A DNA stretch of 64,000 nucleotides from Antedon mediterranea (taxonomy: Eukaryota > Echinodermata > Crinoidea > Comatulida > Antedonidae), in contig NC_092673.1 of assembly GCF_964355755.1 (NCBI RefSeq), positions 5,273,001-5,337,000 of the forward strand, in the 5' to 3' direction. The stretch's first letter is position 1, and the number at the start of each line of letters is the position of its first letter. Positions 37,309 to 49,800 of the stretch are shown here, piece by piece. The notes under the pieces were generated by a model. That model had not been told where the DNA came from. It ran no database searches and saw nothing but the letters and a program-made list of their open reading frames with translations. The translations under genes and the position numbers were made by a program.

Positions 37309-37936
37309 TTAAAGCCCCCTTCCCTACGTTTTTTAGATCTAATTTAAGATCACAAACTATATTTAATGTAAAAATATACTATATGGTCCTATTGCGATAA
37401 CTTTTTTCGTCTTTAAACGGTTAAAAATGTGAAAAATAAGTCGATTCTAATAATTATAGCGGCCCGCTATAAATCCCAAAATGCATTGCGCGCGGATTGA
37501 TATTTTTGTTTTTCACCTGTAATTCGCCCACTTTTCGATCGATCGTGAGGCCAAAACAAATGGAAGACTTTTCAGCGAAAATACCAGGTTTTCGTCAATT
37601 TGTATCAACGGAGTCTGGCAAAAATAGAAAGACAATTAATGCAGCAACTATACAACGTCAGGCTAGGTATATAGCTAGCGTACGATGTTCGTACGTTACC
37701 GATGTTTACCAGCTAGGCCTACAAAACTAAGCCTAGCTAGGCTAGGCCTAAGACCGTCCACGGGAGGTCGATCGCCGCGAGCTACTTAGGTAGTGCATTG
37801 TTTCTCACTTTTTATCATAATTTACCATAAAACGTACATTTAAGACAAGGAATGACATGGTTTAATGTTTTTAAAGTGATATATATATGTATTATTTTCC
37901 AAAAAACGTCCAAAATTGCAGGGAAGGGGTCTTTAA
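37309..37936. mobile_element. TTAA-flanked inverted-repeat element
   Basis: TTAA lies at both borders (37309-37312, 37933-37936). The ends are AGCCCCCTTCCCT and, inverted, AGACCCCTTCCCT, followed on each side by ACGTTTTTT. A TTAA duplication points to the piggyBac or Kolobok superfamily; I cannot choose. The centre is unusually rich in CpG (GCGCGCG, CGATCGATCG) and includes the inverted repeat TATAGCGG-C-CCGCTATA at 37458-37474. Confidence 0.75.
37560..37730 (+). pseudogene. Short open frame inside the TTAA element, unrecognised
   Basis: From the ATG at 37560 the frame reads 56 codons (MEDFSAKIPGFRQFVSTESG, then a basic KNRKTINAATIQRQARYIAS) to a TAA. Its composition looks more protein-like than most open frames here, and it sits in the CpG-rich centre of the element. 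It may be the first exon of a transposase or a captured host exon. I do not recognise the family. Confidence 0.35.
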
Positions 37937-39205
37937 TTTTAATTACGTCTTAACTCCCCGCATTTTTTACCAAGATCACGCCATAAAACATTTCCTACAG
38001 CGCTCAATGCTGCTGCGAAAAAATAAATAACCAGTTAATATTTATGTGTAAATAAATTACCCTAAATTTTTTTACATTAAAGATGGGACAAATTTAAAAT
38101 AACCAGTTAAATGGCAGCCCCAAAATAATGGTTAAAAAACAATGCAATTTATTATTTGGGTAATGTTTTTATCCTCGCTTGTTTTTTAAACCAAATTTAG
38201 CAGAAATGCAGTCAATATAAAGATGATATTTTTAAATCTATTTTCAAATGCTACACAACAGAAACAGACCCATCAATGATGCCAAGACCCTGTGAAATGT
38301 GGAACTGATTAAGATATGCACAAATTTGATTGAATAAAATAATTAATTTATAAAGCAGTTTTAACAAGATATGGATATCATATTTTCCAATTAACATCTC
38401 CTTATGTTATTACATTTACAAAATATGGCAATGTTGCGAATAGCAAACAAGTGACTGTATTGGAAGTGGAAGGAGACATCTCATCAACAACAAAAGGCAA
38501 TGTAAATGTCAAATACTCCTATGCAATCAGTCTATGACGCCAAATGTCTACACAGGGGACGCGGCTCAAGGGAAGGCAAAACACGACTAAGTAATGATAA
38601 TAATAATCAACACTTACAATGAAATCAAACAATGAATTATTATTTATATTATTATAAAATATTGCTTGTTTGGTAAAATTTGTATAAGCATCTGTTTCTG
38701 CTGAAAAAATTGTTTGTCATTAAAACACGCAATAAATCGGTTATTTTTTAATCAGTTATGTCATTTTGCGTAGTTTTTGCTGCCCAAAAATAATCGGATA
38801 TTCCGTTAACCGATTATTCCTACTCAGCAGAAACAGGCCCTTAGATTATACAAGGATTGGGAAAGGGTGGGAAGAAATTAATAACAGAATTAGAAATAAT
38901 CACTACAGAGTATTTACATATAAAATGCATAAGTAAGCCATTTTGTAGGTAAAACTTTTAAAACGCATCAGTATTAAAAGTTCAACTGATAATTACAATC
39001 AATATTTGTGTGGGCATTTTAATGGTTGAATATAATATATTATTCTATATTATTAATTAATATTATTTATTCATAAGGCGGCACTATATTACTATTTGGA
39101 GTTCAAATGAACCATTGTAACCAACCTTGTACTACAACATACTACCTAGTGATTATTTGCACTTTGCAGATAATTAAATCGTACAGTTCATCAACGTCCT
39201 AATTG
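37937..39205. other. Intronic or flanking spacer
   Basis: No gene or structured element supported. Repeated AACCAGTTAA and CGATTATT motifs near 38030-38820 may mark an old diverged repeat. Confidence 0.4.
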
Positions 39206-39235
39206 TCACTGATTAAAAGTGCAAATTACATTAAC

Positions 39236-39490
39236 CTGTAGCATTAAAGGGCAACCACATTTGCCACAATCAAGTGTTGACAAAAGGCAGCCAGCACTTT
39301 TCAACTGTCCCCTACCAGCAAAAACACAGTCATCAATAATATTATTAGCATTTAGTAGACCAGAAAATACAATATGCATACTAGGTAGATTGAAATAGAA
39401 CATATATGCAGGGAAAAAACCTTTACTTCTTAATTCTGACGGTAAAATACATTTTTTATCTTGACTGCGTATCGATCGGAAATTTAACTT
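39236..39490 (-). CDS. Candidate unrecognised exon or transposon coding fragment
   Basis: On the minus strand an acceptor-like TTCTTCTGTATCATAG precedes an open stretch of 85 codons that ends at CTACAG before GTTAAT. Its C-terminal part contains CVFAGRGQLKSAGCLLSTLD then CGKCGCPLM, with two CxxC-like cysteines. The GT donor context is poor. I do not recognise the family and it has no partner exon nearby. A decayed transposase is the likeliest alternative. Confidence 0.25.
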
Positions 39491-40694
39491 GGCTATGATA
39501 CAGAAGAAAAACTTGTGATTCACACTTGACTTGTATAAACATCTACTATTACTAATTACTCACTTGACTCTAGAATTATCCTTTATCCGAGTTACGCTAT
39601 GCATTCACAGAACTAGTTATACCTTATTAGTATTATTATTTAATAGTTGGAACATATGGCTGATAAAACATACAGCAAATCACCTTCTGTTTGGTACTCA
39701 AGAGTCAGTGTGGTAAGCCAAGTATTGACGACAATATTGTTCTTCTAAATGAAAGAGCTAAAAATATCCTTTTCTTCGTAGAAGTGATAGATACGGTTAC
39801 TGTAGGCAGGCATAAACACATAAAAAAGTCCTTGATAAAGGTTGCAGACGCTGTAATCAATTATATAACTTTGATTAATAAGTTTCCAATTAAGTGCTGA
39901 AGATAGATGATTACGTAATTGAAAGCATGGTTTGCCAAGGTACGCTTGTTCACTACATGCTATCAACAGAGCATCAGCAAGCAGTTATTATTGACTGTGT
40001 GTGATAATAAAGCCAGCTAGCTAGGTGGCTGCCGGAACTACTTTCACAGTGTCAGTGACCTCATTGTATTGTTTATTGGTGTAGAATTCTAATGATTTTG
40101 TGCATTCCTATAAAGTTGCAGTATTTTGAATGTTTATTAGGAGCCAGACTATAACCATTGCTTTAATTAACCTTTTTTTTATACTCGTTGATAATGATAT
40201 ATATAATACAATTATTAATCTGTAAAACAGATTTTTACACTTGAGTTTTACAACTTTGTTATATTTGCGGTATATCAACCACACACTTCAAAGTACTGGG
40301 ATATAAAGTAAATATTAATGAACAATGGAACTTTTGCCTTTTATATATTTTATTGTGGTTAGTTGAAGATAAATATCATTCAATGCACAATCTTGACATC
40401 AATTTATAAAATACTCAGATTTTTATCGCTCGCTACTTAAATTTTTACACAATAGCTTTGTAATCTTTTCTCATAATGAGGGCAAGATATATACTTTTAC
40501 TTTTTCAAATATATGGAGCCAAAGAAACATGTATTAAACAATAACTTTTTAGGTAATTCATAGCTTGATGTACTATTATCACAGTTCTGGTTGACCAGTT
40601 TGGGGCAGTTGACTTACTCACCCTGTTTGTAGGAATGGGGATGCTACAGTATCATAAAGTGTTGTTTAGGTTTTAGTCAAATACAGCTAGCCTA
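39491..40694. other. Intronic or flanking spacer
   Basis: No gene or structured repeat supported. Confidence 0.5.
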
Positions 40695-40880
40695 CTGAAC
40701 TAGATCAAGTTGTAGAACCGTAATACATAGCCAAACATCGACAAGGGTTTGAGGATCACTTGCTCCATGGTTCTGGTGGTAAAACAAGTCTTCTTGGATA
40801 AACCGTAGGTCCAGTATACACAAAATGTTTGTGTGCACTTTAGAGAACCTACGGTATTACATCTTTCCGGTGTACCAGCT
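40695..40880 (+). mobile_element. tRNA-Leu/Ser-like SINE, degraded plus copy
   Basis: It shares with the SINE at 56775-57071 a collinear series of blocks: GGGTTTGAGG, TCCATGGTTCTGGTGGTA, AAGTCTTCTTGGATAA, GTAGGTCCAGT, GTGTGCACTTTAGAGAACCT and ACATCTTTC. The tRNA head is diverged beyond the B box. Confidence 0.82.
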
Positions 40881-40883
40881 CAC

Positions 40884-40907
40884 ACCATGGAGGAAAGTTT
40901 CCTCCAT
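40884..40907. repeat. Short perfect hairpin
   Basis: CATGGAGGAAA, one base, then TTTCCTCCATG. Confidence 0.8.
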
Positions 40908-42198
40908 GCTCACACATTCACTATCATGGAACATTCCATTTGAATTAAACAAAGACATTTTATCCAAACATTATAAGATAATATCTTGTTAATACTACAA
41001 AAGATGCATAAGGCATTACAATAATATTACAGATTGTGTTAGCAGGAAGAAATAGGCAGTATGGTTGATGAGAAGCATGTAATCAGGCAGGTCATGTCAC
41101 ATTTCATATCTACCTGATTAGGTTGACATTTATGAAGGCCTAGGCACATCTGCCTGCTTGTCTCAAATTATCCTCCAGAGTGATGTTGTAGCTACAGGCA
41201 TCTGACTGCAGTAATTCCAATAAATCACAAGCAAGGGATCAGCTTCAAAGTTGCATAACATTGATTATTACATATTTTCATTTTATATCAAATTTATTTT
41301 AAGCCGAATGGAATTCAAAATGGATAAGTTGACAATCAGATGATGATGAAAGTTCTTAGCCATGTTTAAAAAGTCATCAACCGATGTAATACTGATTCTT
41401 TTTATATAGTAACTCAGAATATCTTATTGCTTAGAAAGAATAAAGTTATTGAAAAAAGGGGAGTTTTTTTTTTAAGACTTTCGAGATTAGCCAATAATCA
41501 AGTAAATATTCTCCAACAGATCTCCATTATATTATTTCTACAATGTGGTTGGTTTCGGGTCAATAAAACTATAGTAAAAAGTAGTTCATTTTTCTGCCAC
41601 AATCAGGTTGTTTGCCCTTCAAGGACGACCTGTGCCTTTGTACAAGACCACCTAACCGCTAAGTTTAAAATAACTCCCTTTACTTGTTCCACTTAAAGAG
41701 CACAACCTTTTAACAATCAAAAATAGTAATCTACCTTGAACCAACCATCTATTCACATTCAGCTGATGGTTATCATGCTAGAAATGTTGTTGACTTCTAT
41801 AAACTTACACAAACAATTATAATGGTGAAGGAATTTCTTTTTTAAATCCTTATAAATCTATGATCCTCCGTTAGACTTAACCCATTTCAATAAAGAACAA
41901 AAACACTACTTATTACACTAAAAGGTAGCTTCATTGTAAATACTGAATTGTTTCCCTGAAACACAACAATTAAGGATATATTGAAAGCCTCTCAAACAGA
42001 TATGTAAACATTCAACCTATATTAAGCTTTTGGAAAAAGAAAGCTTTTGTAATAATACGTAGCCTTTTAAACAACAAAGAACAGCAGCTCTGTAGGGAAG
42101 CTGTTTTTATTGCAAATAAACCTGATTTCCCCTCCAGTAGTGAATTTCTGGCAAGCAGAAACAGGTGAGTTGGATGAAATCTCCAATATAGATGAATG
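40908..42198. other. Intronic or flanking spacer
   Basis: No gene or structured element supported. The open frame at 41427-41696 has no recognised motif. Confidence 0.5.
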
Positions 42199-42490
42199 AT
42201 TAGCATTACTAGTCAACTTAACATCTGTAAACTATTACAAACAAGTTTTACTATATAAATTAAATAATCATTCAATCTATCTCTACACCTGTATTAACCA
42301 AAAAGAGAAAAAATAAAATGGTTTAATGGACATCTTCACACTAGCCATTACTAGTCAAATCAACATCTGTAAAAACTGTTTTAACATTATTAACAAGTTC
42401 TACTAATACAAATTAAAACGCTCAATCCATCTCTATTAACCAAAAAGAGAAAAAATTAAATTGTTTATTTAATTAAACATCTTCCCACTA
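42199..42490. repeat. ~145-bp tandem duplication
   Basis: Two diverged units share CATTACTAGTCAA, AACATCTGTAAA, CAATC(T/C)ATCTCTA, ATTAACCAAAAAGAGAAAAA and CATCTTC(A/C)CACTA. They start near 42205 and 42346. Confidence 0.82.
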
Positions 42491-43318
42491 CAGAAATGTT
42501 CAAACTTTTCCTCCATTTTATCTGCACTGACAAAGGAATAACTCCAGAAACCACATCAAAAATCGTTTTCATTCTCTTTATTTACACCTGGCCACTGGCA
42601 ACTCCACTTTCCAGCCCCTTGGAAAAGCTTATTAACCAGACATTATTTCCAAACATGCATGTTACATTTCAAGGAATTCGTACAATAATAAGTAGAAAAC
42701 AAAATGATGTACAGATTAAGAGCTAGATTAATACCATTAGAAAGCCAATAATTTAACCGAATTAGCAATGGCTTTTCAATTATTTGCGACTGTTATGCTA
42801 TGCCTCAAAGGCTCAATAACCTACAAATATTTTGCAGAATTACTTGATAATGTATAACGAATGGCTTGCCTGGATAACGACATTTCAAAGAGATTTGAAT
42901 ACATGAGTAGAGCGTGCAATAAAGTAATTGCATTCGTGTCTCAATTTTTTGCAGAATGTATAAGTTTCATCAACAACGTTTCCATTTTCAATTTTCAGTA
43001 TGTTTGGCTGCTAAGATACTGTAAATAATACAGTTAAACGGATGTTTGAATGCCATTTTATCACTTTACAATTGCAATGCAAAATAAATGTTAATTGGTT
43101 AAACCAATGTTGACGATGCATCCGATTAAACAAGCCCTTAATGTACTGTTTTGCAGTGACGCTGTTCATACGCACTAGATGTTGTTAACTCTAATATAAA
43201 TCGGTTTCAGGAACATCAAATGTAAGCTCAATTCTAAATCAAAATGTAAAGTTTAGATAAGCAATGGAAATACGATTCCAACAGAATACAACATGCGATT
43301 TATATATATTTTTCTTTT

Positions 43319-43422
43319 CAGCTTTAAGTGACAAACAAATATGTGTCATATTATTAACATATTTGGTCATATCACTACCATACTTGGACACATCACACTA
43401 GTTTGACAATGTAGACATAGCT
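43319..43422. mobile_element. Family-1 MITE, copy 10, degraded
   Basis: Only TTTAAGTGACAAACAAATAT remains on the left. Two internal units (ATTAACATATTTGGTC, ATCACTACCATACTTGG). Right end GACAATGTAGACATAGCT before TTA. Confidence 0.75.
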
Positions 43423-43809
43423 TTACTCTGATAAAGAAAAGAGCATGTGATCAAGCTAATGAAGTTAATAAAAGAAAAACCAACACCTGGGAATTTCTAT
43501 CAATGAGACCTAGAAATGAAGTCAAGGATGATGTGTGGTGAACTTGGCTAGAAGGAAAACAACACATTCCATTGTATTAAATAATCCTTCAATCATATTC
43601 ACATTAGTACAATATGACCTCATTTAAATTTCAAATAATAGATAAAAGCAGGACAGGATGATAAAGAAAGACATTAAAATCAGATCCTGGGAACAATTCA
43701 TATTACTAACATCATCTGCTAAAACTACTGTATATATAAATATAAATCAAAGAGCTGCATAGGCAAGGCAGATACAGTAGGAAAAATCGAAATAAAACAT
43801 GTTAAAACT

Positions 43810-43870
43810 GCCTCAATATAAATTTATTAACATGACATGTTTCGGGAATAGCCCATCATCAGGTAAACAG
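43810..43870 (-). mobile_element. Possible Penelope-like element end
   Basis: On the minus strand CCTGATGATGGGCTATTCCC then GAAACATGTCATGTTAATAA. The pattern CTGATGATGGCTATxxxCGAAAC is common at the ends of Penelope-like elements (recalled, not searched). A diverged open frame at 44254-44463 may or may not belong to it. No reverse transcriptase motif is visible. Confidence 0.35.
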
Positions 43871-46800
43871 AATTGTAACTAAGAATAACATATATATCAT
43901 CAGTCACAAAATTACATAATGAAACAAATGTATAGTTCAGTATGTTATTACTTAACTACAGTACATTACTATCAAGTTTCCTAAATCATTAATGATCAAT
44001 TGTAATAATGTTCGAAATATAGGACAAGAGATCAAATTATTAATAATGAAAATGTTGAAATGTTAGAAATGTCACATTTTAAAATTTTAATTATGAATGT
44101 TTGATAACCTAACCTTTTTGTTTTGATGATTATTGCGGTAATTTTCCTTTGAAATTAAATATCAACCGAAATTAACTAGATCTTTAAAAATGCTATTTAA
44201 AATGATAATCTTCGTTGATGTAGAATGAGATAATTTCCATATTAAAGTTAATCTTGAAATTGAAGAGCATTTGTGAACAAGGACATAGATTATCATGTTT
44301 ACAAGCAACAATAAAATGCTTTAACAATTCATTAAAGACTTTGGATTTGGAATCTTTATTAAAACCATTTTATCTTCTTAAAACATGCGGCCGAATAACC
44401 ATGTCAATTACGCAGTTGAACCTGCATTGGTGTGTTTTAAATTGTTTTGTAATTCTACTGTGATTTGTGTACTGGGCAAATAGTTTTTTTTACAGAGAAG
44501 GTTACACTATAAAAAATAAATAAATAAAAATAAACCTTTTAATTTTATCAAAGTATTTAGAAGATGTTTGAACACTGAATTTCCAAAAACAAGTTACAAG
44601 AAACAAAACAAGTACATCTCTAAAACATTATCATACTCTGCAAAATAGTGATACACTTATACAAACAGCATCCCCATCTTCTGTCATCAATATCTCATAA
44701 TTATCATATACGCAAGTTGTCAAATTGTATTTAGATTAAAATCGGAATACACTCGCTCAAAACATGTATGTATGAATTATGACTTGAGTCATCACCGAGC
44801 AACAGGAATTCCTAGTACCGTTATTATTTGCTCAATTTCCACGATCCAATTGGCGTTGGTCTTATCTCTATAATTCAAGCACCGGGCTCTGTTTCAAGTG
44901 TTACTGCCATTGGACACATTTCCTTCCCTTACTTGGGCCTACTTTTGTTTTTCATTCAACACAGCGAATGATTCATCCATACTCTGCTGTAAAATGAAAG
45001 TAGATGGATATGATATGAGTGTATCAGCATTTAGATCGGAAGAAAGTTAACAGGCTTTCTTTCTTGTTTATTGACGGTTGATATTCACCAAAATTGTATT
45101 CTATTGTAGAAAAAAATCTGTTAAAACCTAATTTTGTTGAACTAACGAGACTTCAGCAGAGGGCAAATGGGGTACCATACAATATATGATGACTAAAAGT
45201 AAAGGCTCAAGTGCTGATCCCTTGCCACAAAAGTCTGACTTTGAAAGAAGGCGACAGACTGAGCCATTTTAAATGCGGACTTTGTCTTTACCAAACTTCA
45301 CTTAAGCCAGGCTTGATATCAATATAATAATCCGGTAGACTTTAACTAAGTTCTTTTGTGATAACAGGCCTAGACTTTAACTAAGTTCTTTTGTGATAAC
45401 AGGCTAGGCCGCTTAAAATTCTTTACCCCTAAAAAACAATATTTAGAGTTATGATTTACAGTTACAAACTCTCGTAAATTTACTAACTTTCAACTCAATA
45501 AATATTTGTGGGAATTCCCCAGAAATGTGTATATTTTACAAATAAAACTTTTATATTTTAATAATGGGTGGTTGACAATATTGTTAGACAACAAATAAAA
45601 CTTGGCCTAAAATCAGAGAATATTATACATCCCAGGATATTAGTAATGATGCCAATCAAATTCAATATCACATTCAATAGGAACATGGTAAAGTAGGTAA
45701 CAACATTTATCTAACTAACATATGTAATACAGTATATAAAATAATAATTACAAAATGTAGCAAGAAGCTTTAATAATCCAAATAATTTTTCAAAAGCAGA
45801 CAAATGCAACAAACACTAATACATTCTGAATCATATTAGCAATATAAAAATAGGAAAATGACCATATTATTTTCAGTAAAGTTAATGCACTTTTTACATC
45901 AAGATAAATTGAAATTGAGAGCATGAAACAGTGTACCCTGTACTAAAGAATCTAAGCCCTTGGGTTAGGCAGCGTAATTTGGCAGATTGATGAGAGAATT
46001 GTTGTCATCTACAGCTAGTTTTGTTTATTCCTAGGTCAAGAATTTTCAGTTCAATCAACAAGTATGAAGATTATTTAGCATCACTGTGTGTTAACTGTAG
46101 AAATATAACTATTAAAAAATAGAAATTAATTTATTGCCTGCCTTCAATAAGGCAAACCATTTATTGTAATTCTTTTTAGATGTTTATCGCATGTTTCCTG
46201 GGAGCAGACAATACAAAACCATATTATTTCCTTACTTTCTTTATTATGGTTTATTTTATTTAAATTGTACAGCTTTCAAATGTTCTATTACTATTAGCTA
46301 GGTTTCATGAAAAAGGAGTTGATGGATAAACTAAATTAAACCTTATATTAATAATATTGCATAAAAAAACCATTATATGAGACCTTGTAATAACAATGTA
46401 AACATAACATATTAACAATTTATGAGGAACTTTAATAAAAGTTTTTTTTAAATAGTATGGATATTTATCAAGCAAAACTTATAGGTTTTTATATTTTCAA
46501 GTGATGATGATCTAGATGGCAAAGTGATACAATGTTAGACATTTAATTATTGGAGCCCACAGTAATATATAAATTCTACCAGGGAGATTAAAATGTTTAC
46601 CAAATAAAACTATAGATGGCAGCAAACATATTTTAAATAACTGGTTAAACATTTGCTTTGTTTGCTTTGGTTTTTAGGGATTATCTAAAAAGTTTGTGTT
46701 TAAATTATATTGTAATCGTAAAGAAAAAATTTAAGATTTTTTTTAGTAAATCTAAATAAAATGTTCATACAGTAAGAAATGGTTTCTTTATTTGGTTTTA

Positions 46801-47849
46801 TTTATCTTAAAACTGAATTTTTTTAAATCAATTTTGCTTGCAATGTTGAAAATGAGTAGGATTGTAATACATTAGGACATACATCCTTCAAATCAATTTT
46901 CATAAGGTATATGCCTAGTTATACAAGTAATAATTATATGTTAAAAATAAGTAAAATATCTTTTTGCAATTCATTTAAATTTATTTGAACGATACATTTA
47001 TTTAAACTAACATTTTTTTTTTTTTTGCTCTACATATTATGCAACACACATGCCGAAATTATTGTACTGCAGTTACTGAAGTAACTATATTTTTTAACTG
47101 CAATAATCATAATGTATGAATTTATTTGTTCCTACAGTATGTTGTTTTTGTTCAATTGCAACAAATACAAAAATGCTAAATAACTCCCCAGTTTAAAGCG
47201 TAAACAGAACGTTAATGCAATAACTGCAGTAGAATCATTCCAAAATGTTGCTTTGATTAAATGTGAAGACAAATAGGAAAGTTCCATTTAAAAAAGATAA
47301 ATGTCTCCTGGATATCAAACGTGCAAATTCTCACTCATGGTGAGCCTTAAAACTTGACAAGATGAGTTTACACAGCTATCTGAAATAAGTATATCCATTT
47401 TGTTAGATCCCTGAAGACAGATAAGACGGCAATCAATATAAAAACTGCAATTAAAATGGAAATCTAATATAAATTGCAAAGCGTAACCTTGACTGATATT
47501 TCCAATGTTCATCTATAATTTTTGATACAATAACAACCCATATTTTTAAATATGAATAATATTTTACTCATTATTTTCTTTAAGATATTGTTCGCCGATA
47601 TAACGTACGTCTCAAGGACGAGAACAACTAAATCAGGGAAATATATGTTTATGACATTCTTAGTTTAGTAATAAAGTTAAAGACAACTATTTTAATCAAT
47701 CTTTAATTTACAGGGTTGGTATCTGCTAAAAGAAGTTTAATATGGAGGTAATAAACGTTATATTTTTGAGAAAAGAAATGAATGAACAAATACAGTATAA
47801 GAACGAGTAGAGGCCCATGGAGTATGGGTACGTAAACTATCAAAAATTA
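43871..47849. other. Intronic or flanking spacer
   Basis: No gene supported. Contains a recent 35-bp tandem duplication at 45337-45406. Otherwise ordinary AT-rich sequence. Confidence 0.5.
45337..45406. repeat. 35-bp perfect tandem duplication
   Basis: TAGACTTTAACTAAGTTCTT then TTGTGATAACAGG occurs twice back to back without mismatch, so it is recent. Confidence 0.9.
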
Positions 47850-49527
47850 GGTGGTGGGGCGGGGTTAATACTCATATTGGTGGGGCGGGGTTATACTCAT
47901 ATTGGTGGGGCGGGGTTATACTCATATTGGTGGGGCGGGGTTATACTCATATTGGTGGGGCGGGGTTATACTCATATTGGTGGGGCGGGGTTATACTCAT
48001 ATAGGTGGGGAGGGGTTATACTCATATAGGTGGGGAGGGGTTATACTCATATAGGTGGGGAGGGGTTATACTCATATAGGTGGGGAGGGGTTATACTCAT
48101 ATAGGTGGGGAGGGGTTATACTCATATAGGTGGGGAGGGGTTATACTCATATAGGTGGGGAGGGGTTATACTCATATAGGTGGGGAGGGGTTATACTCAT
48201 ATAGGTGGGGAGGGGTTATACTCATATTGGTGGGGCGGGGTTATACTCATATAGGTGGGGAGGGGTTATACTCATATAGGTGGGGAGGGGTTATACTCAT
48301 ATAGGTGGGGAGGGGTTATACTCATATAGGTGGGGAGGGGTTATACTCATATAGGTGGGGAGGGGTTATACTCATATTGGTGGGGCGGGGTTATACTCAT
48401 ATAGGTGGGGAGGGGTTATACTCATATAGGTGGGGAGGGGTTATACTCATATTGGTGGGGAGGGGTTATACTCATATAGGTAGGGAGGGGTTATACTCAT
48501 ATAGGTGGGGAGGGGTTATACTCATATAGGTGGGGAGGGGTTATACTCATATAGGTGGGGAGGGGTTATACTCATATTGGTGGGGAGGGGTTATACTCAT
48601 ATAGGTAGGGAGGGGTTATACTCATATAGGTGGGGAGGGGTTATACTCATATAGGTGGGGAGGGGTTATACTCATATAGGTGGGGAGGGGTTATACTCAT
48701 ATAGGTGGGGAGGGGTTATACTCATATTGGTGGGGCGGGGTTATACTCATATAGGTGGGGAGGGGTTATACTCATATTGGTGGGGCGGGGTTATACTCAT
48801 ATAGGTGGGGCGGGGTTATACTCATATAGGTGGGGAGGGGTTATACTCATATTGGTGGGGCGGGGTTATACTCATATAGGTGGGGAGGGGTTATACTCAT
48901 ATAGGTGGGGAGGGGTTATACTCATATAGGTGGGGAGGGGTTATACTCATATAGGTGGGGAGGGGTTATACTCATATAGGTGGGGAGGGGTTATACTCAT
49001 ATAGGTGGGGAGGGGTTATACTCATATAGGTGGGGAGGGGTTATACTCATATAGGTGGGGAGGGGTTATACTCATATAGGTGGGGAGGGGTTATACTCAT
49101 ATTGGTGGGGCGGGGTTATACTCATATAGGTGGGGAGGGGTTATACTCATATAGGTGGGGAGGGGTTATACTCATATAGGTGGGGAGGGGTTATACTCAT
49201 ATTGGTGGGGAGGGGTTATACTCATATTGGTGGGGAGGGGTTATACTCATATTGGTGGGGAGGGGTTATACTCATATTGGTGGGGCGGGGTTATACTCAT
49301 ATTGGTGGGGCGGGGTTATACTCATATTGGTGGGGCGGGGTTATACTCATATTGGTGGGGAGGGGTTATACTCATATTGGTGGGGCGGGGTTATACTCAT
49401 ATTGGTGGGGCGGGGTTATACTCATATTGGTGGGGCGGGGTTATACTCATATTGGTGGGGCGGGGTTATACTCATATTGGTGGGGCGGGTTATACTCATA
49501 TAGGTGGGGAGGGGTTATACTCATATT
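47850..49527 (+). repeat. 25-bp G-rich minisatellite, about 67 units
   Basis: The unit has the core GGTGGGGAGGGG or GGTGGGGCGGGG followed by TTATACTCATAT and A or T. Two linked variants dominate: TATTGG with C in the core (both ends of the array) and TATAGG with A in the core (middle). Few recombinants exist (T with A near 48448 and 48573; A with C near 48799). A GGTAGGGAGGGG variant occurs at 48479 and 48604. None of the three plus frames has a stop, giving 25-residue periods (GRGYTHIGG, GLYSYRWGG, VILILV), so the long open frames here are artefacts. The G strand is plus. Confidence 0.97.
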
Positions 49528-49800
49528 GCATTAGTGAAAATTAGGAAGCGGGAACATAGAATTAAAATTAGGATCAGTTCCACAGTGTATTATATTTACT
49601 GACAAGACAAAATAAATGGTGATCTTGCTTGACCGAAGCAGCAAAGTACATTGGGTCAACCTTCTGACATCTACCACAACATGCATACCAGCATTTCTGG
49701 AAACGTTTTTCACTGATTTTATTTGTGTAACAAATAAAACTAGAAAAACTATTTTGTTTACTGTTACTGTGGTTCAATAACACTAAACAAAAATAGTATC
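49528..49800 (-). pseudogene. Possible decayed piggyBac C-terminal fragment (weak)
   Basis: One minus frame reads KRFQKCWYACCGRCQKVDP, later HHLFCLVSKYNTLW. The spacing recalls the cysteine-rich C-terminus of piggyBac transposases (xCxxC, R..T.YxC, PLCxxxCFxxYH), but several cysteines are missing and the frames are broken. No TTAA ends found. Confidence 0.25.

Noticed and set aside
47850-49527. CRISPR array
   Set aside because: Direct head-to-tail 25-bp units without spacers, in an animal intron.
48305-49544. Long open frames of 74-134 codons with GRGYTHIGG/GLYSYRWGG repeats
   Set aside because: They are the 25-bp minisatellite read in three frames; every plus frame is open because the unit has no stop.
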